From JAGBWK01 sp964544595 (GTDB taxonomy: Bacteria > Bacteroidota > Bacteroidia > Bacteroidales > Muribaculaceae), in contig CAZJBM010000007.1 in the NCBI GenBank assembly GCA_964544595.1, forward strand, positions 1-64,000: a stretch of DNA of 64,000 nucleotides. Direction: 5' to 3'. The notes below the pieces were generated by a model, which ran no database searches, had not been told where the DNA came from, and saw nothing but the letters and a program-made list of their open reading frames with translations. A program made the position numbers and the translations under genes. Shown piece by piece: positions 51,856-59,274 of the stretch (positions within the stretch are counted from its first letter, which is position 1; each line of letters opens with the position of its first letter).

Positions 51856-52275
51856 ATGACAGACTTTATTAAAAATTTCAAAACGATACATCACTTCATA
51901 AGTGGTATTTTCGCAAACGACAAGGGAGAGTACACTCTCACCTTTGTGCAGGATCCCGACACACGTTGGTATATCGACATGCCGTGGGATGGAAATCGGG
52001 CAAACCTCGAAATGGTGGCCGGCGCCGACGATCTGCTGACCTATCTTGACTCAGAAAAAAATCACAAGGTAACCATCCACGTGATTCCGTCAGAGAAGCC
52101 GTTGATTGTGAAGGATCACACTGAGTTACGGCAGCTTGACAAGTCGCTGATGGGCGGGTCTCATTACGATGCCACATCATTCTCCGATTCCCGAGTGTCG
52201 AAGATATGGATTTGCCCCGTCACTCTTTGCGTCCTGGGTAAATATCCCAAATACCTTTATATCAAAAAGGTCTGA
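51856..52275 (+). CDS. DUF6717-like small protein
   Basis: A 139-residue protein without a signal peptide. The conserved-looking part runs from DPDTRWYIDMPWDGNRANLE through GADDLLTYL near residue 60, like the Bacteroidota family DUF6717. A basic C-terminus (KYPKYLYIKKV) ends it. It has a -7 motif before it and a strong terminator after it, so it is a single-gene unit. Its function is not known. The DUF assignment rests on memory of the family pattern. Confidence 0.55.
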   Translation: MTDFIKNFKTIHHFISGIFANDKGEYTLTFVQDPDTRWYIDMPWDGNRANLEMVAGADDLLTYLDSEKNHKVTIHVIPSEKPLIVKDHTELRQLDKSLMGGSHYDATSFSDSRVSKIWICPVTLCVLGKYPKYLYIKKV

Positions 52276-52295
52276 ACTACATTGTGAATCCACCG

Positions 52296-52334
52296 AAAAG
52301 AGACCGTCTAACAAGTTTAGGCGGTCTCTTTTTT
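52296..52334 (+). terminator. Terminator of the DUF6717-like gene
   Basis: AAAAGAGACCGTCTAA pairs with TTTAGGCGGTCTCTTTT (one mismatch), followed by T. It starts 20 bp after the stop codon. Confidence 0.88.
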
Positions 52335-52499
52335 GTAGGTAGAGTCCTCCGAATATGGCAACATGATGTACGGCGCAAGCAGAATACCACTTTATGGGTG
52401 TTATGTTAGTGGGCTGGAGTGTATTTTGAAAATGAAGTAAGACTGTTGTGTGATAGTGTTTTTAAGGGGGAATTAGCTGTAGATATAAAAATTAATAGG

Positions 52500-52507
52500 T
52501 ATATTTG
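52500..52507 (+). promoter_or_regulatory. Possible -7 element of the short WG-repeat gene
   Basis: TATATTTG, a full -7 match 36 bp before ATG 52544; no clear -33 element. Confidence 0.4.
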
Positions 52508-52543
52508 CGTTCTGTAGATAAAACTGTATTTATTTTTTGACTT

Positions 52544-53101
52544 ATGACTCTCAAACCATTTCTCGTTCCGATAGTTGCTTTTATGGCATTGTCGTCTTTT
52601 GCTCAGAAGGAATATAGAATGCCTTACCCAGAACCTTGTGCGGAGCCGGATAAGGCGGGAAAACCGAATATGCAGTTGTCTGCAAAAAAATTCGGATATT
52701 TTAATCAGACAAAAGATGACGGCTCATTCGTGCTCATTATTAATTACAGTTACGATGATGCGAGACCATTTTCTAAAATAACAGGCTACGCTACGGCAAA
52801 AATAGGTGACTTATGGGGAATAATTAATGTTGACGGATCGCCTCTTGTTCCTTTTATATACGACGCTATCGATGGCCCGAATGAAGATGGCTATTACACT
52901 ATTAATCTTGAGGGTAAGTGGGGTGTACTCGATAAGAGCGGACTGGTGACTGTGACATGCAAATACGATACAATGAGCGACTTATACGATGGATGGTATG
53001 AGGTTTCTGAAGGTGATACATGGGGATACGTCCACCGTAGCGGAGCATATGCGGCTTCTTACTCCGAGATGGAAAAGAAGAAAGCAAATCTCGAAGAGTA
53101 A
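52544..53101 (+). CDS. Short exported WG-repeat protein
   Basis: A 185-residue protein with a signal peptide (residues 1-20, ending SSFAQ) and about three WG/KWG repeats (IGDLWGIINVDGSPLVPFIY; LEGKWGVLDKSGLVTVTCKY; GDTWGYVHRSGAYAA). It belongs to the same broad class as the split gene at 13314-15361 but is much smaller. It is probably anchored or soluble outside the inner membrane. Function is unknown. AT-rich codons suggest an acquired gene. Confidence 0.75.
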   Translation: MTLKPFLVPIVAFMALSSFAQKEYRMPYPEPCAEPDKAGKPNMQLSAKKFGYFNQTKDDGSFVLIINYSYDDARPFSKITGYATAKIGDLWGIINVDGSPLVPFIYDAIDGPNEDGYYTINLEGKWGVLDKSGLVTVTCKYDTMSDLYDGWYEVSEGDTWGYVHRSGAYAASYSEMEKKKANLEE

Positions 53102-53224
53102 CGGATCGGCAAGTAGAAATCGAGTCATCTTACAGCCGAAAAGCTACTCAAAATATAAAGATAAGAAACTGAACATTTGCTGAAAATTCAGCGAGGAAAG
53201 AGAGGGGTGAGGGTAAGATGGGGG

Positions 53225-53968
53225 TCAGTTAGGGGATTTGCGGAGGCGTTGCCAGTGGCGGCGCTCGTCGGGCGACATTTTTTCGCTCGCGTAGCTTAGC
53301 ATCACGGAGGGCATAGCCGCGACGTTGTCGGCAAGGAATTGGCGCACAACGGCTTGGTAGCCTTTTTTCCACGCCTCGCGGAGCATCCATCCGGCGGCTT
53401 TGTGGAGCAGGTCGTGGGGGCTTGCGGTAAGCACGCGCGCCCGCTCGAAGCATTTTTCGGGACGGTTGTCGCGGATGAGCATCCATGTGCTGACCATGGC
53501 TATGCGTTGCTGCCAGAGTGAATGGCCTTGCGGCATGATCCACTCGTCCATCAGGGTTGTTTCGGGATTACGGACTTCGTGGTTGCCTACGATTTTTATA
53601 GCGGAGAGGTCCACTAAGTCCCAGTTGTTGATATGGGGGTGGAGGGCGACGTAGGTGTCGAATATGTCGGTCATCTGCTCGCGGTCGTTCCGTTTCATCG
53701 CTTTGAAGTATTTCTCAACCATGATCAGGAGGCCGCTGAGACGCACCTCGTGGAGCGGGCTGCGTGCCAACTCAACCGCTTCGGAGAGCGGGGTCGTGGG
53801 CCAGGCTTCCTTGACGACCATCCTCACCTGAGGATTCTTCAGTCCGATGAATCGGTCGCCTTCGCCGTATTGGCCCGGACCGGTTTTGAAAAAACGGAGT
53901 AATTGGCGGGCCTGACGCTCGTCGGCCATGCTCATAAGCGCTTCGGTTATGTCGCGGGCTTTGTCCAT
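53225..53968 (-). CDS. AlkD-like DNA alkylation repair protein
   Basis: A 247-residue protein made of HEAT-like repeats, of the AlkD family of DNA glycosylases that remove N3- and N7-alkylated purines. Seen: YGEGDRFIGLKNPQVRMVVK near residue 33 with the conserved GIKTPDLR-like segment; HEVRLSGLLIMVEKY; and NNWDLVDLSAIKIVG, the conserved W-D-L-V-D motif whose Asp acts in catalysis in AlkD. ATG 53968 gives the family length; the reading from 54049 crosses a terminator. It is a single gene on the minus strand. Confidence 0.88.
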   Translation of the reverse strand: MDKARDITEALMSMADERQARQLLRFFKTGPGQYGEGDRFIGLKNPQVRMVVKEAWPTTPLSEAVELARSPLHEVRLSGLLIMVEKYFKAMKRNDREQMTDIFDTYVALHPHINNWDLVDLSAIKIVGNHEVRNPETTLMDEWIMPQGHSLWQQRIAMVSTWMLIRDNRPEKCFERARVLTASPHDLLHKAAGWMLREAWKKGYQAVVRQFLADNVAAMPSVMLSYASEKMSPDERRHWQRLRKSPN

Positions 53969-53998
53969 TGCTGTGGGTAGATAAGTGGATTTGATTAG

Positions 53999-54042
53999 AA
54001 AAACAGGTTTCATGCAGACTGAGGCGCATGAAACCTGTTTTT
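53999..54042 (-). terminator. Terminator of the peptide transporter gene, 17-bp perfect stem
   Basis: AAAAACAGGTTTCATGC (53999-54015) pairs perfectly with 54026-54042. It lies between the transporter stop (54071) and the alkD start, both on the minus strand. Confidence 0.9.
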
Positions 54043-54070
54043 GTGTCAATACGTTGGGGTAAACCCGGTA

Positions 54071-55795
54071 TCAGATAGCGTCGTCCTCGATGGTTTCGAG
54101 CTGGTCTTTAACGGGAGCAGGCTCGTCGCTTGTGGCCGATTCGAGTTTCTTCATCATGGAGAAGATGAAGGCGGCTGAAATGAGGCAGAGAGCGATAAGG
54201 ATTACCCATATAAGGGCCACGTCCATCACATCCCACAGGAGGGCGGGAATCGCGGTAAGGAGGTTGCCAATGGCTGTCGCGCCAAACCAGCAGCCCATCA
54301 TAGCGCCTTTATATTTCGGAGGCGCCACTTTCGACACGAAGGAGATACCCATAGGGGAGAGGAGCAACTCGGCGAATGTCAGCACAAGATAAGTGGATAT
54401 AAGGAGATTGGGGCTAACGAGATGGTCGCTAACACCCTCTTTGGGAGCCATGCCGAGGCCTATTGAACCGATGGCCATGATAGCGAAACCTATACCCGCC
54501 ACGAGCATACCGTAGCCGATTTTGCGAGGAGCGCTGGGCTCTTTCTGCTTCTTGGCGAGCCAAGAGAAAATTGCAACCGAGAATGGGGTCAGGGCAACAA
54601 CGTAGAAGGGGTTGAACTGCTGATAAATCTGAGGCTGGATACCGCTGACGGGGTCGGGGGTGTTGGCATAGAACAAGTATATACCCACTAACGCCGCCGC
54701 GAGAACCACGCCTGAAACAGCGCGACCCTTGGCCGATTTGCTCTGGAAGAGGTTGAAGGTGGCATAAACGGCCACAACCACCACAGCGAGTGCCCAGATG
54801 TTGAAGCCGATGCGGGTGAAGCGGTAGGCTTCGGGTGAAGTGAACTGCTGCGCAAATTTGGTAAGCGTAAGGCCGTTCTGGTGGAATACCATCCAGAAGA
54901 AGATCACAACCGCGAAAACGAGCATAAGGGCCACGATGCGCGATTTGGTCTGCTCCTTAGAGAGTTCGGGAGCGGCAGCGCCTGCTGCTTTGCCGGCGGC
55001 CTTGTTGTCGGAAACGCCTTGATAGGTTTTTCGGCCGAGCTTATATATGATGAACGATAGCACCATAGAGCCGCAAGCCACAGCGAAAGCGTAGGAATAG
55101 CCGGTTGAGATTGTCGACATATAATTCTGGCACCAAGCCATGAGGGCAGAGGGGTCGGTCAGGTTGGCGAATTTCTCAAGCACGGGGAGCTTGTCGGCCA
55201 CGAGGTCGCCGGCGATGTAGGAGTTGCAAAGGCCGGGAATTGCGGCGTCAAAAGTGAGATTCTGGGCCTTGAGAGCCATCTCGCAGAGAGATTCGGTAAC
55301 CGAGGGGGCAAACATGGCGCCTATGTTGATAGCCATGTAGAACAGCGAGAAGGCCACGTCGCGCTTGTCGCTATACTTGGGGTCGTTATAGAGGTCGCCC
55401 ACCATCACCTGGAGGTTGCCCTTAAAGAGGCCAGTGCCGCATGAGATCAGCATCAAGGCGCCGAGCATAAGGTAGAAGGCGGGAGAGGTCCACGCCGAGC
55501 CGTCGCCTTTGTCGGTAGGTATGGCCATAACGAGATAGCCGAAGAACATGACGATGATACCGAGCGTAACCGTTTTCTGGAAATTCCACTTATCGGCGAT
55601 AATACCGCCGACCATAGGCATGAAGTAGACCAGCGCCAGGAAGACAGAATAGATAGTACCCGCGACCGACGTTGGGAGCGCGAATTTTGCCTGTAGGAAC
55701 AGCAGCAGGATTGCCAGCATGGTGTAGTAGCCGAAGCGTTCGCCTGTATTGGCGAGCGCGAGCACATACAGGCCCTTAGGTTGGTTCTTGAACAT
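54071..55795 (-). CDS. POT-family di-/tripeptide transporter
   Basis: A 574-residue proton-coupled oligopeptide transporter of the major facilitator superfamily, with about 14 transmembrane segments. The family motif is seen near the N-terminus (ANTGERFGYYTMLAILLLFL), the GGIIADKW loop follows, and LFKGNLQVMVGDLY and SLFYMAINIGAMFAP are the usual PTR2 signatures. A cytoplasmic loop rich in Ala and Lys (about residues 260-285) and an acidic C-terminus are present. It takes up small peptides across the inner membrane. No peptidase gene is adjacent. Confidence 0.93.
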   Translation of the reverse strand: MFKNQPKGLYVLALANTGERFGYYTMLAILLLFLQAKFALPTSVAGTIYSVFLALVYFMPMVGGIIADKWNFQKTVTLGIIVMFFGYLVMAIPTDKGDGSAWTSPAFYLMLGALMLISCGTGLFKGNLQVMVGDLYNDPKYSDKRDVAFSLFYMAINIGAMFAPSVTESLCEMALKAQNLTFDAAIPGLCNSYIAGDLVADKLPVLEKFANLTDPSALMAWCQNYMSTISTGYSYAFAVACGSMVLSFIIYKLGRKTYQGVSDNKAAGKAAGAAAPELSKEQTKSRIVALMLVFAVVIFFWMVFHQNGLTLTKFAQQFTSPEAYRFTRIGFNIWALAVVVVAVYATFNLFQSKSAKGRAVSGVVLAAALVGIYLFYANTPDPVSGIQPQIYQQFNPFYVVALTPFSVAIFSWLAKKQKEPSAPRKIGYGMLVAGIGFAIMAIGSIGLGMAPKEGVSDHLVSPNLLISTYLVLTFAELLLSPMGISFVSKVAPPKYKGAMMGCWFGATAIGNLLTAIPALLWDVMDVALIWVILIALCLISAAFIFSMMKKLESATSDEPAPVKDQLETIEDDAI

Positions 55796-55874
55796 AATAC
55801 GATGTATTTAGGGTTATTGAATTGTTCAGGAAGATATAGTTTTGCGCTAAGGTAGGCATTTTTTCTTAAAAACC

Positions 55875-55911
55875 AATATGCCGCTATGCTAAAATGGCAT
55901 AACGGCATATT
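55875..55911 (-). terminator. Terminator of the large secreted protein gene
   Basis: AATATGCCG (55875-55883) pairs with CGGCATATT (55903-55911), with an inner ATGC/GCAT pair. The minus strand continues with five T. It lies 24 bp after the stop. Confidence 0.8.
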
Positions 55912-55934
55912 TGACAGGTTGTTTCGCTTTAGGG

Positions 55935-58900
55935 TCAGCGGAGGCTGATCTTTGACGCGGAGTTGCCTTTGACGCGGATGTAGAGGCCGGGGGCGAGATC
56001 CTTGACGGGGACCTGACGGCCGTCGATGCCGTAGTAGCGGGCCTCGGCGTCGATGTTGTCGATAGTCACGTTCTCAATACCCACGAGCGACGCGTCGACA
56101 GCCACCGGCTCGGAGAGACGCGACTCGGCATTGGTGTAGACGGCGCTTACCTGATAGTTGATTAAGGCCGTGCGGGCAGTGAGTTCGGGGAGGTCGGAGT
56201 AGCTGTTTTCCTCAACCGGGGTTTCGGTGATTTTCACGCCGTCGCGATATACGTTGTAACCGATGAGGCGAGTGTCGGCCGGAAGCTCGGGAGCCTGCTC
56301 AAACGAGAAGTCGTCGAGATAGATGGCGTAGGTGTCGTAAGAGTCGTGGAGTATGGCGAAATACTTGGTGCCTTCGGGGAGAGAGAGCGTGTACTCGGTC
56401 CAATCTTCAGGCACGGAGCCGGAGATCGTTTCACCTTCGACGTCGCTAAACTTGGTGAAGTCGCTGATGGCTTTTCCGGTAGAAGAGGTGTAGACGGTGA
56501 ATTCCTCGCCATAGGCGATTGAGAAGCTCTTGGCCCAGAAAGTTACGGTCTGCGCGGCTCCGGAGAGTTCGGGCGATATAAGCAGATTGGCGTTCTGGCC
56601 GTCGGTGCTCCAGCCTACGAGCATGGTGTTGCCGCTATGGGGCTGGCAGTCGATCAGGTAGTCCTCGGGCACGCCGGCGGTCTCGGGATTGAAGAGCTGG
56701 TAGGCGCAGGGCTCGGAACGATAGGGGTTGTTCTCATCTTTCAGGAAAGTATAGTTATAAGCCCCGTCGAGGTCAACCATAGTCCATTTGCCGAAGTCGC
56801 TGATTGTAAGAGGCTCATAGTCGGGATTCTCAAAATCTTCTTCGACGGCTTCGGGGTCGGTAAGGCCTTCGAGCGAAACATGATTCCAGGTGAGGTTGAC
56901 GGTGTTGTCGGTGATGTTAGCCGCGAGACCTTCGGCTTTAGGATGAGCCGGGAAAATGACTTTGGCGATAGCTTGGGCCGAGTTGTCGTCGGGGAGCATA
57001 TCGTTGTCGTTGACGAGTATAATCTTGTAGCAAAGCTGATCGGGATCGGCGATAGTGGCCTCATCGGTGAATGTCGCGATAGCGGATCCGTTGGGATCGA
57101 GGGCGGCTACGGGCTGCTCGGAGATTAAGGCGTCGTCGCGCAAAAGCCGGGCCACGGTTGCTTCGCTCGTTTTAGCTCCGAGATTCTCGATGCGGGCGGT
57201 GATAGTCGCGGCTTCGCCTACCTTGATTGAGGCGGGAACATTGAAAGAGGAGATGGCGAGGTTGTTGTCAACGAGGTCGCGCACGCGGATATTGTCGATC
57301 GGGAGGCTCCATGTGTGCTCGTCGTCATTATGGATAGCGCGCATGCGCAACTCAAAGTTGACGGCGCCGGCCTCGGCAAACTCGGCAAGCGACACGGTGA
57401 AAGGAGTCCAGCCTTCAGTCGGGTTCTCCATGAAGTCGATAGTCTCCACGACTTTCATCTCGGGGAGCGACGGGCCTACCATCACGTCGATCACGCTGCC
57501 TTTGCCCTGAGCGTAGAATTGAAGCACGGGGTTGATCGCGCCCTCGATGCTCACGGGGAGCGACATCATGCCGTAGAGATCGTCTTTCTCCATGGGGAGG
57601 AAGTAGAAGAAGCCGTTGTCGCCATCCTGCGAGGTAAGGTATTGCGGCTCGGCGTCGGGGTCGTCGGCGTTGGTCTGAAGGCTTGTGTCGTCGACAGTGC
57701 CTACCATCACGTTTTTGCTCGAATTTAGGTCGGTAACCCAAACGCTCTCGTAATACCCGTCGGCAAAGCTTTCCTTGAACGGCATCTCGAGAGCGGGGCC
57801 GTAAGTGATAATCTCGCTTACGCCTTCAAGTGAGTAATAATTGTCGTAACCGGCGGTCACCTGATAGGCGATGAAGTCGGGCGCGGTAGCGTCGCTGTAA
57901 TCAAATGTGAAGGAAGTCTCGGTAGTCTCGGCGAGGGCGGGATCGTAATAAGAGCCGAAGGCGTCGAAGATATAGTAGGTGACAGCCGAGGGGTCGACGT
58001 AGCCGCCGTTCTCGCCTGTTTCGCCAACGGGATCCCAGCTTACGGTCACGTGCTTACGGTCGGCTGAAAGCACCGCATGGACATTTTCAGGAGCGAGGGG
58101 ATAGTCGGGTCCGGCCATGATACCGGTGACGAGAAGCTCTTCGCCGGCCACGAGATTGCCCTTTGAGTCGGTCACGTAGGCTGTGGCCTGCAAGCGGTTG
58201 TTTGACATGCCGCTGAACAAGTCGACGTCGAGCTCGATCACTTGGCCCGGAGCAACGTCGGTATATTCAAATTTCTCATACCAGCGGTTGATAATCTCGA
58301 CCTTCGCGATCGCTTCGAGGGGGGCGCCGCTCTGGGTAAGGGTCGGAGCGGTGTAGACCACATGGGCCTTCAATTCGCCTTTGGGATATACCTCATAGGT
58401 CAATGTGCCGGCGGCTGGAGGGTCGATTTTCTCCTCCTCGCCTCCGAGGGCTTTCATCGAGAGATTGCATACGCCTATGTTGCCGCTCTCAGAGTTGTTG
58501 GACTTGGCGTGGAAGCCCACGTAGTAAAGGCCGTCGGCCTCTACGGTGAATGTCGCGGTCGAGGTTTTCCACCCTGAGCTTTTTGTGTTGGTGATCTCAA
58601 TGGCGTTGACCAACTGGGTCATGCCTTCGATAGTCTGGGATGTGCCTATATACAGATCGAGAAGATCCATTTTGCCGGAGGCGAGCACGCAACAAACATC
58701 TAATGATATTTCATACTCCTGCCCGGCCTGCAGCACGATAGCGGGAGAGAACATCCAGTCGTCCATAGTGTCGCCTGTGCCTTTCATGCAAACGGAGTAG
58801 TCGGTGAATCCCCCTGGCTTCCAGGTCTTGGCGTCGTCGTTGGCATCTATCAGGTTGTTATAAATAGTGTTGGCATCCTCTTTCTTGCCAAGCGAGTGGG

Positions 58901-59108
58901 TGAACGGCACGGTGATGCCCTCTTCGGCAGCGCGGAGTATAGGCGCTTGGGCCGGGGCGGCCATGCGTTGGAAGTGGGGTTGGGAATTGATTGTCTTCAT
59001 GCCGGAGCCAATAGCCGAGGTAGAGCGGCTTGGCGACGAAGCAGACGCGCTTCCGGCAGCTAAAAGCAGCCCGGAGGCTGCACAAACCATCGCGTAGAAT
59101 AATTTCAT
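55935..59108 (-). CDS. Large secreted multidomain protein with choice-of-anchor J and FnIII domains
   Basis: A 1057-residue exported protein. Residues 1-23 are a signal peptide (ending SASAS). Choice-of-anchor-like jelly-roll domains lie near residues 70-215, 440-620 and 750-920 (SPELSGAAQTVTFWAKSFSI; KYFAILHDSYDTYAIYLDDF), with fibronectin type III segments between them (YPLAPENVHAVLSADRKHVT; LTWNHVSLEGLTDPEA). The tail (ARYYGIDGRQVPVKDLAPGL, then YIRVKG) matches others in this window. Similar Bacteroidota proteins are adhesin- or peptidase-associated, but no catalytic domain is seen here. It probably goes to the surface by T9SS-like export. Confidence 0.85.
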   Translation of the reverse strand: MKLFYAMVCAASGLLLAAGSASASSPSRSTSAIGSGMKTINSQPHFQRMAAPAQAPILRAAEEGITVPFTHSLGKKEDANTIYNNLIDANDDAKTWKPGGFTDYSVCMKGTGDTMDDWMFSPAIVLQAGQEYEISLDVCCVLASGKMDLLDLYIGTSQTIEGMTQLVNAIEITNTKSSGWKTSTATFTVEADGLYYVGFHAKSNNSESGNIGVCNLSMKALGGEEEKIDPPAAGTLTYEVYPKGELKAHVVYTAPTLTQSGAPLEAIAKVEIINRWYEKFEYTDVAPGQVIELDVDLFSGMSNNRLQATAYVTDSKGNLVAGEELLVTGIMAGPDYPLAPENVHAVLSADRKHVTVSWDPVGETGENGGYVDPSAVTYYIFDAFGSYYDPALAETTETSFTFDYSDATAPDFIAYQVTAGYDNYYSLEGVSEIITYGPALEMPFKESFADGYYESVWVTDLNSSKNVMVGTVDDTSLQTNADDPDAEPQYLTSQDGDNGFFYFLPMEKDDLYGMMSLPVSIEGAINPVLQFYAQGKGSVIDVMVGPSLPEMKVVETIDFMENPTEGWTPFTVSLAEFAEAGAVNFELRMRAIHNDDEHTWSLPIDNIRVRDLVDNNLAISSFNVPASIKVGEAATITARIENLGAKTSEATVARLLRDDALISEQPVAALDPNGSAIATFTDEATIADPDQLCYKIILVNDNDMLPDDNSAQAIAKVIFPAHPKAEGLAANITDNTVNLTWNHVSLEGLTDPEAVEEDFENPDYEPLTISDFGKWTMVDLDGAYNYTFLKDENNPYRSEPCAYQLFNPETAGVPEDYLIDCQPHSGNTMLVGWSTDGQNANLLISPELSGAAQTVTFWAKSFSIAYGEEFTVYTSSTGKAISDFTKFSDVEGETISGSVPEDWTEYTLSLPEGTKYFAILHDSYDTYAIYLDDFSFEQAPELPADTRLIGYNVYRDGVKITETPVEENSYSDLPELTARTALINYQVSAVYTNAESRLSEPVAVDASLVGIENVTIDNIDAEARYYGIDGRQVPVKDLAPGLYIRVKGNSASKISLR

Positions 59109-59158
59109 AAATTAACCGATTGGAAAAAAATATTGATGTAAATTGAGAAAATTAGGCG

Positions 59159-59190
59159 CAAATTTAAATATAAACAGCGATATGAGCAAC
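59159..59190 (-). promoter_or_regulatory. Promoter of the large secreted protein gene
   Basis: On the minus strand GTTG (59187-59190), 20 bp, then TAAATTTG (59159-59166). It lies 51 bp before the start codon and touches the terminator of the upstream GH3 gene. Confidence 0.6.
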
Positions 59191-59229
59191 AAAATGCAAG
59201 TCAAATTTGGGTTTTGACTTGCATTTTGT
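59189..59229 (-). terminator. Terminator of the GH3 gene, 17-bp perfect stem
   Basis: ACAAAATGCAAGTCAAA (59189-59205) pairs perfectly with 59213-59229 around a 7-nt loop, 46 bp after the GH3 stop. Confidence 0.85.
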
Positions 59230-59274
59230 CGTTTATAAGGTCGGAATGTTTCCGATTTACGGGCTTTTGCGCTT

